A stretch of 64,000 bases of DNA from UBA1764 sp045616685 (GCA_045616685.1 JAZLHF010000022.1:1-64000), one strand, 5' to 3'. Numbered from the stretch's first letter, positions 33,569 to 42,714 are shown. The notes: generated from the sequence alone by a model not told the origin. A program made the numbers and translations.

Positions 33569-35077
33569 TTACTCTTTACTAAACAAGTTGCCAACATTAA
33601 GCAAATATTTACTATCAAATACCTTCTTTAACTTACGCATTTGATTAATTCCTTCTTTGCCATACATAATTTCAAGGAAATCATTCTTCATCTTTCCAAT
33701 TCCATGCTCTGCAGATACAGAACCATGGTGTTCAGATATCCAGCGTGCCCATTGTTTGAATAATTGGTGAGCACGGAAGTATTCGTTTTCATCTTGAGCA
33801 ATAATGTTAGCATGAATATGACTCTGTCCAATATGAGCCCAAGTTGCAGATTTGAAACCCCATTCTTTAATAGTATCTCTAAACATGGCTCCTGCCTCTT
33901 TAAGGAATTCATCCGGAACAGACATGTCTCCGCCCATTTTAGTTACTTCTGGATGAAGCTGTCTAACGAGGTCAACCTGCATATTGCTGCTTTCAGGCAT
34001 AGCGTGTCTAAAGTCCTTCATTGTCTTAATTTCTTTAGCACCTTCAGCAATGAATATATCTTCTTCTTTACCACCCACCTCAGAAAACTTATCAGAAAGA
34101 TTTATCATCAATTCTTCGTAATGTTCATCGTTATGGGCATGTATTTCAGTATAAATAACAGCGTTAATCCTTTGAGGGATATCGAAGATGTCTTCAAAGC
34201 CAGAAACGTTTTCCTTATTGTATCTTAATAATTCAATTCCGTGTGAATCAAAATATTCAACAGCAGCAATGCCTTTCATTGAATATCTATAATTAATTAC
34301 GAAGTCAAAAGCTTGCTCTTCAGATTCAAACATACATATTGCACCAGCAATGTATTTTGGAAGCTTTTCGAGTTGAATTTCTACTGATGTTAATACAGCT
34401 AAAGTTCCATCACAGCCTATTACAATATCAAAGAGGTCCATATCTGGCTTTACATAATATCCAGCGACATTCTTTGTCTTTGGCATTTCATATGTAGGAA
34501 GCTTAAACTCTAAATAAGATCCATCTGTGCATGGAATCTTTGCATGAAGTCCTTCTGCAAAATATTGACCACGTGCAATATCAACCTTTCTTCCATCTGA
34601 CAGAATATATGTAAGCCTTGTTACATGATTTCTTGTCGGACCATACATAAATGACAGAGCTCCAGAAGAATTGCAATTTACCATTCCTCCAATTGCAGCC
34701 CCTGTTTCTGTAGGATCAGGCGGGAAGAAATAATCTCTATATTTGTCATGAACATATTGTCTTATTTCAGAAAGCACCATTCCAGGCTGAAGTGTAATAT
34801 ACACTCGATCACCTTCAGTTCTTTCTGAAAGAACTTGATTCATTTTGGAAAAATTGAGAATAAGTCCTCCAAAAGGAACAGCACCTGCTGCTACTCCTGT
34901 ACGAGAACCCTGTGAAGTAATTTGAATATTATTTGCATAACAATATTTGATTATATCAATAACTTCATCTTCAGTTTTAGGGAATGCAATGTATTTTGCA
35001 CTTCCAACACTTCTAGATTCATCACGTAAATAATCAATATACTCATCCGAATATTCTTTGATTAAATCTTGATTCAT
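33569..35077 (-). CDS. FAD-linked oxidase/dehydrogenase, GlcD/D-lactate type
   Basis: 502-aa protein of the FAD_binding_4 / FAD-oxidase C family (glycolate oxidase GlcD, D-lactate dehydrogenase). The FAD-binding PCMH domain has ITSQGSRTGVAAGAVPFGG and FPPDPTETGAAIGGMVNCNSSGA. The C-terminal cap ends with the family signature SAEHGIGKMKNDFL. In anaerobes such enzymes often work with electron-transfer flavoproteins, but no etf gene is in the window. The start at 35077 (MNQDLIKEY) has AAAAGGA upstream; the longer ORF lies inside pgk. Substrate (D-lactate, glycolate, 2-hydroxyglutarate) unresolved. Confidence 0.86.
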   Translation of the reverse strand: MNQDLIKEYSDEYIDYLRDESRSVGSAKYIAFPKTEDEVIDIIKYCYANNIQITSQGSRTGVAAGAVPFGGLILNFSKMNQVLSERTEGDRVYITLQPGMVLSEIRQYVHDKYRDYFFPPDPTETGAAIGGMVNCNSSGALSFMYGPTRNHVTRLTYILSDGRKVDIARGQYFAEGLHAKIPCTDGSYLEFKLPTYEMPKTKNVAGYYVKPDMDLFDIVIGCDGTLAVLTSVEIQLEKLPKYIAGAICMFESEEQAFDFVINYRYSMKGIAAVEYFDSHGIELLRYNKENVSGFEDIFDIPQRINAVIYTEIHAHNDEHYEELMINLSDKFSEVGGKEEDIFIAEGAKEIKTMKDFRHAMPESSNMQVDLVRQLHPEVTKMGGDMSVPDEFLKEAGAMFRDTIKEWGFKSATWAHIGQSHIHANIIAQDENEYFRAHQLFKQWARWISEHHGSVSAEHGIGKMKNDFLEIMYGKEGINQMRKLKKVFDSKYLLNVGNLFSKE

Positions 35078-35078
35078 A

Positions 35079-36341
35079 TCATTCCTTTTCTGCCCCAAAC
35101 TTCTGGGCTGCAAATCTTAATGCCTTTACAACTGGGAGTTCTTCTCCTGTAAGGAAACGGATTAATGCTCCACCGCCTGTGCAGATGTAGCCAATTCTAT
35201 CAGATACTTTATATTTCTTAGCAGCTGTAACACTATCACCACCGCCAATTACAGTATATCCCTTTGTATTGGCCATAGCCTCAAAAATAGCTTTTGTTCC
35301 AGCCTCTGTTGGAGTTTCTTCAAATACGCCCATAGGGCCATTTGTGAAAATTGTTGCAGCCGCAACAATTTCATTTTCATAAAGCTTAATTGTCTTAGCG
35401 CCAATATCAAGAGCTCCGATATTATCAGGAGTCAACTTAATATCACATTCTTTTCTACTTCCGCCTTCAAGATAAGCTAAATCTACTGGAAGAACAACTT
35501 TATCGCCATACTTAGCAAGTAAATCTTTTCCTTCTTCAATGAAGTTTGTATAACCTTCTTTGGCAATAAAGTCTAAACTTCCTTGGCCAATCTTTTCTCC
35601 TTTTGAAGCGAGAAGAATATTGCCGACAAGTCCGCCAGTTAAAATCTTATCTGCACTTCCATTAGAAAGAACAGTTTTCATCATGATAAATGCATCTGAA
35701 ATCTTAGCTCCACCAAGAACGAATACGCACGGTCTTGCTGGTTTTTCCATTAATTCAGATACAACACAGTATTCTTCTTCGAAGAGTCTACCCATTGCTG
35801 AAGGGAGAACCTGTTCAAATCCACAAAGTGTTGGCTGATCTCTGTGAGCTGCAGCAAATGCATCACAAACGTATAAATCAGCAAGGGGTGCAAGTTTTTC
35901 AACAACTACTGTTTTAGCCTGCTGTTCGTGAGTTAAAGCTAGCTTTTGTTCAAAGTAAGTCATTTCCTCACTCATATAACGAACGTTGTCCAGGAGAAGG
36001 ATTTCGCCGTTTTTAAGGGATTTTATAGCCTCTCTTGCAGCTGGTCCACATACATCATCAATCCATTTAACTTCTTTTCCAAGAAGCTTGGAAAGAACTT
36101 CTGCATGAGGTTTTGTGCAATAGAAATTCTTATATTCAATATCACTACCCTGGTGACACATAAGAACGACTTTAGCGCCCTGATCTGCTACTTCTTTAAC
36201 AGTCTTAGCACAAGCTTCTATACGCTGTGTGCTCTTTAAGGTACCAGTTTCTCTATCTACAGGCTGATTCATATCAACTCTCATGAGAACTGTTTTGCCT
36301 TCATAATTAAAATTGTCTAATGTATTAATTCCAAATCTCAT
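35079..36341 (-). CDS. pgk: Phosphoglycerate kinase, archaeal-like
   Basis: 420-aa PGK, converting 1,3-bisphosphoglycerate + ADP to 3-phosphoglycerate + ATP. The N-domain has VLMRVDMNQPVD, GAKVVLMCHQGSD and ILLLDNVRYMSEE. The C-domain has VFVLGGAKISDAF and GYTVIGGGDSVTAAKKY with a nucleotide-binding Gly loop. The HQG in place of bacterial SHLGRP, the VDDVCGPAAREAI segment and the lack of a bacterial-type FERAH motif make it look archaeal by eye. It follows the archaeal-type GAPDH gene. The start ATG has no obvious Shine-Dalgarno. It ends in TGA. Confidence 0.9.
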   Translation of the reverse strand: MRFGINTLDNFNYEGKTVLMRVDMNQPVDRETGTLKSTQRIEACAKTVKEVADQGAKVVLMCHQGSDIEYKNFYCTKPHAEVLSKLLGKEVKWIDDVCGPAAREAIKSLKNGEILLLDNVRYMSEEMTYFEQKLALTHEQQAKTVVVEKLAPLADLYVCDAFAAAHRDQPTLCGFEQVLPSAMGRLFEEEYCVVSELMEKPARPCVFVLGGAKISDAFIMMKTVLSNGSADKILTGGLVGNILLASKGEKIGQGSLDFIAKEGYTNFIEEGKDLLAKYGDKVVLPVDLAYLEGGSRKECDIKLTPDNIGALDIGAKTIKLYENEIVAAATIFTNGPMGVFEETPTEAGTKAIFEAMANTKGYTVIGGGDSVTAAKKYKVSDRIGYICTGGGALIRFLTGEELPVVKALRFAAQKFGAEKE

Positions 36342-36357
36342 ATTATCTTATATTGCA

Positions 36358-36387
36358 CAGAGGAGTGACCCAAAAATCACTCCTCTG
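36358..36387 (-). promoter_or_regulatory. Hairpin between gap and pgk
   Basis: CAGAGGAGTGA (36358-36368) pairs with TCACTCCTCTG (36377-36387) in an 11-bp stem. There is no U run, so RNA stabilisation, processing or a partial terminator is more likely than full termination. It sits 17 bases before the pgk start, where no ribosome site is evident. Confidence 0.55.
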
Positions 36388-36406
36388 CATAGGTTAACAA
36401 ATTAAA

Positions 36407-37474
36407 TTATTTTGCGATATTCTTGAACTTGCCAATTCCAAGGTACTTGTTAGTTTCAGCTGTACCATCTTCTCTTGTAAGCTGCATCTTCATGCTTGCA
36501 CGAATAGCATCAATTGTTTCTGGAATTGTTACAGATTCCTGTGGAATGTTGATAGCATACATAATATCGTTACCAGATTCTACAATACTGTCTTTCCAAA
36601 GACCAATTTCATACATATCACCACGTCTGTTACCAAGATCTCTAGCATACTTGAAGAGAGAAGCATTGCCCTTAAATCCCTCATCAATTGATACGACTCT
36701 AATTCTTGGGTGCTTTTCAAATGCTGCTAGAACGTCTTCCTTATGGAGCTTCTTGCCATCCTTAGCTGTTGCAAGAACAGTAATGATATGACCGTGTGTA
36801 ACTGGAGTATGAACGAGAATACCAGTTGCTTCAATGTCAGGCATAATTGTCATAAGGTCTACAGCTTGATGTGATGGAGCCTTATCAATTTCAAGAGCAT
36901 TTGTTAATCCTCTGTGATAGTCACCAGGATCAGCTACACGACGAATGATTGTAATAGCAACTTTTTCAATACCAAATTCTCTATCTAAGCAATCAACAGT
37001 TCTAATAAGACCTGTTGTGTTGCAGCTTGTAAGCTTAAGGTAATTCTGCCCGAGACCCTTTTCATAGTTTGCATAACCATGGAAGAATACATCAGCAACT
37101 GTGTTCTTTTCACCACCCTGGAAAATAGCCTTTACACCATATTTGTCGTAGTAGTTTTCCTTATTCTTTGCGCCAACTCCACCAGGAGCTGAATCAAGCA
37201 TAATATCTACATTTTTGCAAAGATCTTCAAATGTACCTGCTACTGGGATATCAGCAGCATCGAATGCAGCCTTATCTGCGCCGTCAACAAGGTAAAGATT
37301 ATACTTGACCCCATTGTTTCCAATCATATCTCTTTCTCTAAGTGCCTTAAGAGCAAGAGTAGGAGCAAGATCTGCAATACCTACCAGTTCCATATCGCCC
37401 TGAAGAGCAACACCATCAGCAAGTCTTTGGCCGATTGTACCATAGCCTGCAACACCAACTCTAATTTTAGCCAT
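36407..37474 (-). CDS. Type II (archaeal-type) glyceraldehyde-3-phosphate dehydrogenase
   Basis: 355-aa GAPDH of the type II family (TIGR01546-like), which is typical of archaea and rare in bacteria. NAD(P)-binding start RVGVAGYGTIGQRLADGV; catalytic Cys151 in LTSCNTTGL rather than the bacterial SASCTTNC; ALEIDKAPSHQAVDLMTIMP and the ending NKYLGIGKF also fit this family. It has its own promoter at 37553-37581 and GGAGG at the start codon, and is followed by an archaeal-like pgk. Together they catalyse the substrate-level-phosphorylation step of glycolysis. Confidence 0.92.
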   Translation of the reverse strand: MAKIRVGVAGYGTIGQRLADGVALQGDMELVGIADLAPTLALKALRERDMIGNNGVKYNLYLVDGADKAAFDAADIPVAGTFEDLCKNVDIMLDSAPGGVGAKNKENYYDKYGVKAIFQGGEKNTVADVFFHGYANYEKGLGQNYLKLTSCNTTGLIRTVDCLDREFGIEKVAITIIRRVADPGDYHRGLTNALEIDKAPSHQAVDLMTIMPDIEATGILVHTPVTHGHIITVLATAKDGKKLHKEDVLAAFEKHPRIRVVSIDEGFKGNASLFKYARDLGNRRGDMYEIGLWKDSIVESGNDIMYAINIPQESVTIPETIDAIRASMKMQLTREDGTAETNKYLGIGKFKNIAK

Positions 37475-37507
37475 TTTGTTCCTCCATTAATATTAAAAGA
37501 TAATTTT

Positions 37508-37523
37508 GTTAAACACGCTTAAC
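37508..37523. promoter_or_regulatory. Inverted repeat in gap leader
   Basis: GTTAAACACGCTTAAC has 5-bp arms (GTTAA/TTAAC) around six bases and lies about 30 bases downstream of the gap -10 box. It could be a repressor site; no regulator is assigned. Confidence 0.3.
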
Positions 37524-37552
37524 AGAGCCTTTAAAGCCCCTATATTGATATA

Positions 37553-37581
37553 AATATACTCTAAAATCGTTAAATATTCAA
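37553..37581 (-). promoter_or_regulatory. gap-pgk operon promoter
   Basis: Minus strand TTGAAT (37576-37581), exactly 17 bases, TATATT (37553-37558), about 79 bases upstream of the gap start. One of the best promoter matches in the window. Confidence 0.72.
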
Positions 37582-37603
37582 CAAAACATAGCTATTTTCA
37601 GTA

Positions 37604-38482
37604 TTATTTATAGAATTGTTTGATATAATTTTCGATATCCTTACGTGTTCCTTTAAAAGGACCTGGAGTTTCCATCTTTAATGAGACTCCAGCAGCAGCC
37701 ATAAGAAGAGCTTCTGGGATGTTATTTGTCTGACGTTCAACAAGGTATGCCCCGAAAGTTGTGTCCCCTCTACCTGTACGTCCAGTAAGATTACGAGGTT
37801 TTAACGGTTGGCGATAAAATTGCTTTCCATCATAAACTAAGACTTCAGTATTATGGGTAATCATAATTTCTTTTGCCCCCCACTGGTAAAGAATTTTTGC
37901 AGCTTCCTCTCTATCAGATGTTCCTGTAAGAACTTCGGCTTCATTGGCATCTGTCTTAAGATATCGGCACATTGGAAGATATTTCATCTTTTCTTTCCAA
38001 TCGAGAAGTTCAAGATGATTATCAGCAAAACGTTTTCTCATCATGCATTGCACATCAACAGCAACATCACCTTTCTTAGCACAAGCTTCAATAACATTAC
38101 CAGGAATATCTCCAACAATTAGACCTGCTAAATGGTATACTTTTGCCGGCTCTTCTGGGATATCTTCCGGGATGTATGGATCAATAGCAGCTATACAACG
38201 ACAATCTCTGCGTTCACGATCAGCTGTATGATATACATTCTCCATATGAACGTTCTCTTTTGACTTACGAGCAAAAACTGTTACATTCTTACATTCCTTA
38301 AATTCATTTTCAGGAACAATATCTACAAGATCATTCTTTGGAACAACTGCAACTTTTTCAGCAAGAGCTGAAGCCATATATCCAGACGCAAGAACTGCTC
38401 CACCTAAAATAGTTTCTTCTCGGCCATCATAATCAATATTTTTATCAATAGAAACTTGCCCAATAATCATTGTATCAAACAT
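37604..38482 (-). CDS. PfkB/ribokinase-family sugar kinase, substrate unknown
   Basis: 292-aa kinase of the PfkB superfamily. The N-terminal part has GQVSIDKNIDYDG and ILGGAVLASGYMASALA, and the catalytic anion-hole motif near the C-terminus is TGRGDTTFGAYL, a variant of the usual GAGD with Arg. The start at 38482 has AAGGAG 8 bases upstream; the longer frame runs through a terminator. It follows the sugar importer genes after a terminator hairpin and lies near the inositol operon. It is a candidate for phosphorylating inositol or a breakdown product (IolC-like role), but it is shorter than normal IolC and the substrate is inferred. Confidence 0.78.
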   Translation of the reverse strand: MFDTMIIGQVSIDKNIDYDGREETILGGAVLASGYMASALAEKVAVVPKNDLVDIVPENEFKECKNVTVFARKSKENVHMENVYHTADRERRDCRCIAAIDPYIPEDIPEEPAKVYHLAGLIVGDIPGNVIEACAKKGDVAVDVQCMMRKRFADNHLELLDWKEKMKYLPMCRYLKTDANEAEVLTGTSDREEAAKILYQWGAKEIMITHNTEVLVYDGKQFYRQPLKPRNLTGRTGRGDTTFGAYLVERQTNNIPEALLMAAAGVSLKMETPGPFKGTRKDIENYIKQFYK

Positions 38483-38511
38483 ATTATTCTCCTTAGATTG
38501 TATCAAACAAA

Positions 38512-38536
38512 GAAGCGCTTCGATAAGAAGCGCTTC
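38512..38536 (-). terminator. Terminator after sugar importer permease
   Basis: Two copies of the self-complementary GAAGCGCTTC (38512-38521 and 38527-38536) form a 10-bp stem with a five-base loop, followed on minus by TTTGTTT. Confidence 0.75.
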
Positions 38537-38557
38537 CAAGTATTCAGTTTTTTAAAA

Positions 38558-39583
38558 CTATTGAGCAGCAAGTCTACGAGCCTTAGCTTCCATCTTGTTA
38601 CGGAATACGTCGATAGTTACAGCAACAATAATTACTCCACCTATTACAATGTACTGAATATCATTCTGAGCACCAAGGAGGTTAAGTCCGTTTCTGATTA
38701 CAGCCATAAGAAGAGCACCTATAAGTGTTCCCCAAATTGTACCTTTACCACCTGTGAATGATGCACCACCTACGATACATGCAGCAATAGCATCATTATC
38801 GTATGTTGCACCAGCGTTAGCATTAGCAGTAGCAAGACGACCTACAGAGATAACGCCTGCAAGACCAGCCATGAAACCTGACAATGTATAAACGAATGTT
38901 AATACATTCTTTGATGGAATACCGCTTAAACGAGCAGCTTCTGGGTTACCACCGCAGCAGTAAATCATACGACCAAGAGCTGTTCTCTTAAGGAATAAAT
39001 CAAACATAATGTAAATAAGAATTACAAGAACAAAGCTTGCTGGGATTCCAGGGAATGTAACCTTACCAGTAGCATCATACATACGTCCGAATGAATATGA
39101 ACCAATCCACATTACAGCATCAACACCTTTTTCAGAGAAACTGATGGACTTTGATCCTGTGATTACAAGAGCTACACCAAGGAGTACGTTCTTCATACCC
39201 ATTGTAGATACGAATGGATGTGGAAGATCAAGTCTTGTAAGTAATGTTCCGTTTACAAAACCAGCAAATGTACTTACGAGTAAGCCTGCTAGAATCAGAA
39301 CGACTGGATTAGTGATTCCGAACTTTTCCATTAATACGGCAATGAAACATGTGCAAAGCACACAGTTAGAACCTACTGACAGGTCAATACCAGCTGTAAT
39401 AAGTGCACAAAGCATACCTGAAGCGATTAAGCAGTTAATGGAAGCCTGCTTAAGGATATTCATTATGTTGGTAATCTTAGGGAATTTATCTGGCAAAATG
39501 AAGCAGAAAACAAGAACTAAGATAACTAATGCGAGTAGTGTGCCCATCTTCTGGAGCATTGCTTTTAATTTACTATTATTCAT
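38558..39583 (-). CDS. Ribose/inositol-type ABC importer permease (RbsC family)
   Basis: 341-aa permease with eight to ten helices. Motifs of the RbsC/BPD_transp_2 family: LIASGMLCALITAGIDLSVG, TGGKGTIWGTLIGALLMAVIRNGLNLLG and a final IIVAVTIDVFRNK. It dimerises as the membrane channel for the binding protein and the ATPase of the same operon. It starts 1 base after the ATPase gene stop. Its proximity to the iol operon suggests inositol, but RbsC proteins do not reveal their sugar by eye. Confidence 0.92.
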   Translation of the reverse strand: MNNSKLKAMLQKMGTLLALVILVLVFCFILPDKFPKITNIMNILKQASINCLIASGMLCALITAGIDLSVGSNCVLCTCFIAVLMEKFGITNPVVLILAGLLVSTFAGFVNGTLLTRLDLPHPFVSTMGMKNVLLGVALVITGSKSISFSEKGVDAVMWIGSYSFGRMYDATGKVTFPGIPASFVLVILIYIMFDLFLKRTALGRMIYCCGGNPEAARLSGIPSKNVLTFVYTLSGFMAGLAGVISVGRLATANANAGATYDNDAIAACIVGGASFTGGKGTIWGTLIGALLMAVIRNGLNLLGAQNDIQYIVIGGVIIVAVTIDVFRNKMEAKARRLAAQ

Positions 39584-39584
39584 A

Positions 39585-41087
39585 TTAATCTAACTCTCCT
39601 CCCCAAGCTGCTTTCATAATATCTTCTTGGTTAAAGTGTTTTGAATCTCTTTCAATACTTGCCATCATCTTACCACCACGCATTACATAAACGTGATCGC
39701 TCATAGCGAGTACTTCTGGCAATTCGGAAGATACCATAATTACGCATTTACCTTCCTTAACCATTTGGTTCATTACGTTATATACTTCAATCTTTGCACC
39801 AACGTCAATACCTCTTGTTGGCTCATCAAAAATAACGATATCAGCATTTGCATTCATCCACTTGCCGATAACAACTTTCTGTTGGTTACCACCGGAGAGC
39901 TGTGCAGCGACTTCATCAAGTGAAGGGGTTTTAATTCTTAAACTCTTAATGCTATTCTGACCTGCTTCTTCAACTCTCTTTTCATCGAAGAATAAGCTAT
40001 TTGTAAATGACTTCATATCAGCCAGAATTAAGTTTGTACGAAGACCTAAATTAAGAACAAGACCCTGTCCTTTTCTATCTTCAGTACAGAAACCAATTTT
40101 ATGCTTAATAGCATCAGCTGGTTTCCTAATGTGGACTTGTTCACCTTTAACATAAATTTCGCCATCGTCAATTGGATCTGCTCCGAATACGGCGCGCATT
40201 AATTCTGTTCTTCCGGCACCTACAAGTCCTGCGAAGCATGTGATTTGTCCTGCGTGAGCCTTAAAGCTTACATCATGAAGTACACCAGCTTCATTTATAT
40301 TTTTAGCTTCGAACCAAACGTCACCTTTTGTTCCAAATTCCTTAGGGAATAAGTTGTCGAGCGTACGACCTACCATTGCGTTGATAAGCTTTTCTTCGTT
40401 CATATCTTCAATATTTTCAGTGCAGATATGCTCACCATCACGCATTACGGTAACTCTGTCGCAAAGTTCGAAGAGTTCTTCCAACTTATGAGAAACAAAT
40501 AATACAGCAATGCCTTTTTCTTTAAGCTTACGAACTGTCTTCATCAACTCTTCAATCTCTTTTTGACCAAGAGAAGATGTAGGCTCGTCCATGATAATAA
40601 GCTTAGCATCCTGTGTTACTGCCTTAGCGATTTCGACCATCTGCTGTAATCCGATACCGTACTTTCCAGCTTCTTTTTTAACATCTATTTCTGGATGGCC
40701 TAACAATGTAAGAGCTTCATGTGCCTTTTTTTCCATTTCAGCGTAATCAAGAAGAGCGCCCTTTTTAATAGCTCTTCCCATGAATACGTTATCAACCACA
40801 GGAAGCTGACGTACAATGTTTAATTCTTGATATACGCAAGCGATACCATGTTCACGCGACTGAACAGGATTCTTAAATGAAACCTTTTCTCCATCAACGT
40901 AAATTTCTCCTTCTTCAGGAATATTAACACCGGTGAGAACTTTAATAAGTGTTGACTTACCAGCTCCGTTTTCACCAATAAGACCATGAATTTCACCAGG
41001 TTTGATGCCGATGGACATATTTCTCATAGCAACTACGCCAGGGAATTTTTTGGTAATGTTTTTTAGTTCAACGACATATTCGCTCAT
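39585..41087 (-). CDS. Sugar ABC importer ATPase with two nucleotide-binding domains (RbsA family)
   Basis: 500-aa fused ATPase. The first domain has Walker A GENGAGKST (about 40), and LIMDEPTSSLG as Walker B. The second starts near 250 with a degenerate Walker A (GLVGAGRTELM), then QLSGGNQQKVVIGKWM and FDEPTRGIDVGAK. This two-domain form is typical of ribose, galactose and inositol importers. The start at 41087 (MSEYVVELKNI) has GAGG upstream; the longer frame extends into the intergenic hairpin. Confidence 0.93.
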   Translation of the reverse strand: MSEYVVELKNITKKFPGVVAMRNMSIGIKPGEIHGLIGENGAGKSTLIKVLTGVNIPEEGEIYVDGEKVSFKNPVQSREHGIACVYQELNIVRQLPVVDNVFMGRAIKKGALLDYAEMEKKAHEALTLLGHPEIDVKKEAGKYGIGLQQMVEIAKAVTQDAKLIIMDEPTSSLGQKEIEELMKTVRKLKEKGIAVLFVSHKLEELFELCDRVTVMRDGEHICTENIEDMNEEKLINAMVGRTLDNLFPKEFGTKGDVWFEAKNINEAGVLHDVSFKAHAGQITCFAGLVGAGRTELMRAVFGADPIDDGEIYVKGEQVHIRKPADAIKHKIGFCTEDRKGQGLVLNLGLRTNLILADMKSFTNSLFFDEKRVEEAGQNSIKSLRIKTPSLDEVAAQLSGGNQQKVVIGKWMNANADIVIFDEPTRGIDVGAKIEVYNVMNQMVKEGKCVIMVSSELPEVLAMSDHVYVMRGGKMMASIERDSKHFNQEDIMKAAWGGELD

Positions 41088-41151
41088 TGAATTACCTCTG
41101 TTTTTCCTATTTAGATATACGAGATATGTATATATACATAACATATAAGAA

Positions 41152-41184
41152 AAGAAGGATGCGACATCTTGCCGCATCCTTCTT
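41152..41184 (-). terminator. Hairpin after sugar-binding protein gene
   Basis: AAGAAGGATGCG (41152-41163) pairs with CGCATCCTTCTT (41173-41184) in a 12-bp stem followed on minus by TTTTCTT. As a partial terminator it would give more binding protein than ATPase and permease. Confidence 0.75.
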
Positions 41185-41237
41185 ACTTACTCATTTTTGC
41201 GACAATTAAGTTTTACTTAATACATTAATCGCATTAA

Positions 41238-42173
41238 CTATTCATTAACGTTTTCAGCGTTGATAATCTTAACGTCTGCAGCAATTACTTCAGGAACTGT
41301 TTCGCCGTTGAGAACAGCTACAGCTGCCTTAACAACCTGATATCCCATTTCTGTAGGCTGCTGAGCAACAGTTGCCTTAACAAGGGATGTACCTGACTTG
41401 ATTGCTTCGATAGCAGAAGCGTTACCATCGAATCCTACGATAAGGATATCATTGTAACCAGCTTCTTCGCAAACCTTAGCAGCACCAAGAGCTGTATCGT
41501 CGTTGTGGCAGAATACTACGTTGATAGCATCGCCATCTTTGCTGAGAAGGTCTTCCATAGCCTTTACAGCACCGTCTGTTGTGTTCTGGCCGGAAATAGC
41601 ATCGAGAACTTCAATACCCTTTTCCTGGCAAGCCTTTTCATAACCAGATTTACGAAGGTTAGATGTGTTGTCGCCTTCCTGTCCGTAGATGATAACAGCC
41701 TTAGCACCATCACCAAGCTGTTCTGCAGCCCAAAGACCACCCTGGTAAGCAGCTTCATCGTTCATTGTTCCAACGAAGCATGTCTGACCTTCAATGCCAA
41801 CGTTTGTATCTACGGCAAGTACTGGGATACCAGCATCAATAGCAGCCTGGAGTGCAGCAGCTGCAGCAGCAGCATCGTTTGGAGCGCAAACGATAGCGTC
41901 GCAACCAGCACCAATCTGCTGTTCGATCATAGCAACCTGACCTTCAATGTCAGATTCAGCGCCAGGACCTACAACTGTAACTGTTACGCCAAGTTCTGCA
42001 GCAGCCTTGTCGCAACCTTCTTTTACATAGCCCCAATATTCGGAAGCTAATGTCTTGAGTACTACAGCGATTTCGATTGCATCGTCACCTGTAGCTTCTT
42101 CTTTCTTTTCTCCGCAAGCAGCAAGGCTGAATACCATAGCTAATGCGAGTAAAATTGCAAGAATCTTTTTCAT
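41238..42173 (-). CDS. Sugar-binding lipoprotein, ribose/inositol type
   Basis: 311-aa Peripla_BP_4 family protein. Signal peptide with lipobox FSLAACGEK (Cys about 20). Mature part has EYWGYVKEGCDKAAAELG, DAIVCAPNDAAAAAAALQAAIDAGIPVLAVDT and VVFCHNDDTALGAAKVCEEAG, all typical of RbsB-like pentose or inositol binders. First gene of the minus-strand importer operon, with an inverted repeat in the upstream region. The location beside the inositol operon makes myo-inositol the leading candidate ligand. Confidence 0.9.
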   Translation of the reverse strand: MKKILAILLALAMVFSLAACGEKKEEATGDDAIEIAVVLKTLASEYWGYVKEGCDKAAAELGVTVTVVGPGAESDIEGQVAMIEQQIGAGCDAIVCAPNDAAAAAAALQAAIDAGIPVLAVDTNVGIEGQTCFVGTMNDEAAYQGGLWAAEQLGDGAKAVIIYGQEGDNTSNLRKSGYEKACQEKGIEVLDAISGQNTTDGAVKAMEDLLSKDGDAINVVFCHNDDTALGAAKVCEEAGYNDILIVGFDGNASAIEAIKSGTSLVKATVAQQPTEMGYQVVKAAVAVLNGETVPEVIAADVKIINAENVNE

Positions 42174-42213
42174 GTTAAATTCTCCTCATAAAAAAACTTT
42201 TAAAAATTTTTTG

Positions 42214-42230
42214 CTGTGCAATGTGCACAG
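42214..42230. promoter_or_regulatory. Palindromic operator upstream of sugar-binding protein gene
   Basis: CTGTGCAATGTGCACAG has perfect 7-bp arms around three bases, 41 bases upstream of the binding-protein start. This is a good operator shape. A related half-site arrangement (TGTGGC-5-TGCACA) occurs at 42715-42731 upstream of iolG. Confidence 0.5.
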
Positions 42231-42311
42231 TTATTTAACTATTAATATGTTACCATATGATTACAAAATTTCAAGCAAAATAGTAACAATTATATTTTTA
42301 ACAAATTACTA

Positions 42312-42635
42312 TTACTCAGACTGATTTTCCACGTTATGCTCAGTTTCGTACTCGTTTACAAAATTGTCTTCAATATTATTATAGTATGAATCAGGCAGTT
42401 CATCTGGATCATACGTATCATCTTTTGCACCATAACGATAGATTTTCCACTCTCTAAGGCACAAATATATAGCAATCGCAAGGAATATAGCTGCTACAAA
42501 GTATTTCCATATAACTACCACGGCTGTTCCACGCACCATTTCTACAATAAGCTTTACTCCAAGATAGCCTAAATATACGCCAGCAAGCACCCAAACATAG
42601 TTTACTTTTCTTGGGCCATCATCTTTTTTCCACAT
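42312..42635 (-). CDS. Small membrane protein of unknown function
   Basis: 107-aa protein I do not recognise. Two hydrophobic segments lie at about 12-33 and 38-60. A basic link (REWKIYRYGAK) follows, then a very acidic C-terminal tail of about 40 residues (YDPDELPDSYYNNIEDNF). AGAGGTG lies about 10 bases before the ATG. It sits between the importer and the inositol operon but there is no direct evidence that it belongs to either. Coding reality is supported by codon pattern and ribosome site. Confidence 0.6.
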   Translation of the reverse strand: MWKKDDGPRKVNYVWVLAGVYLGYLGVKLIVEMVRGTAVVVIWKYFVAAIFLAIAIYLCLREWKIYRYGAKDDTYDPDELPDSYYNNIEDNFVNEYETEHNVENQSE

Positions 42636-42714
42636 TTTGTAAAGTCACCTCTTATATGATATTATCGCATAAAATATGCGCTTTTTTCAAGAAAATAATA
42701 CTTTTTTGCTTTTT

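Noticed and set aside
38230..38260. LacI-type operator GAACGTTCTC inside the PfkB kinase gene
   Set aside because: It lies within coding sequence, is incomplete, and is not near a promoter; probably chance.
42665..42687. Intrinsic terminator CGCATA-AAA-TATGCG-T6 on plus
   Set aside because: No plus-strand transcript is known to come from the left here and the stem is only 6 bp of mostly AT pairs; kept only as a note in the iol upstream region.
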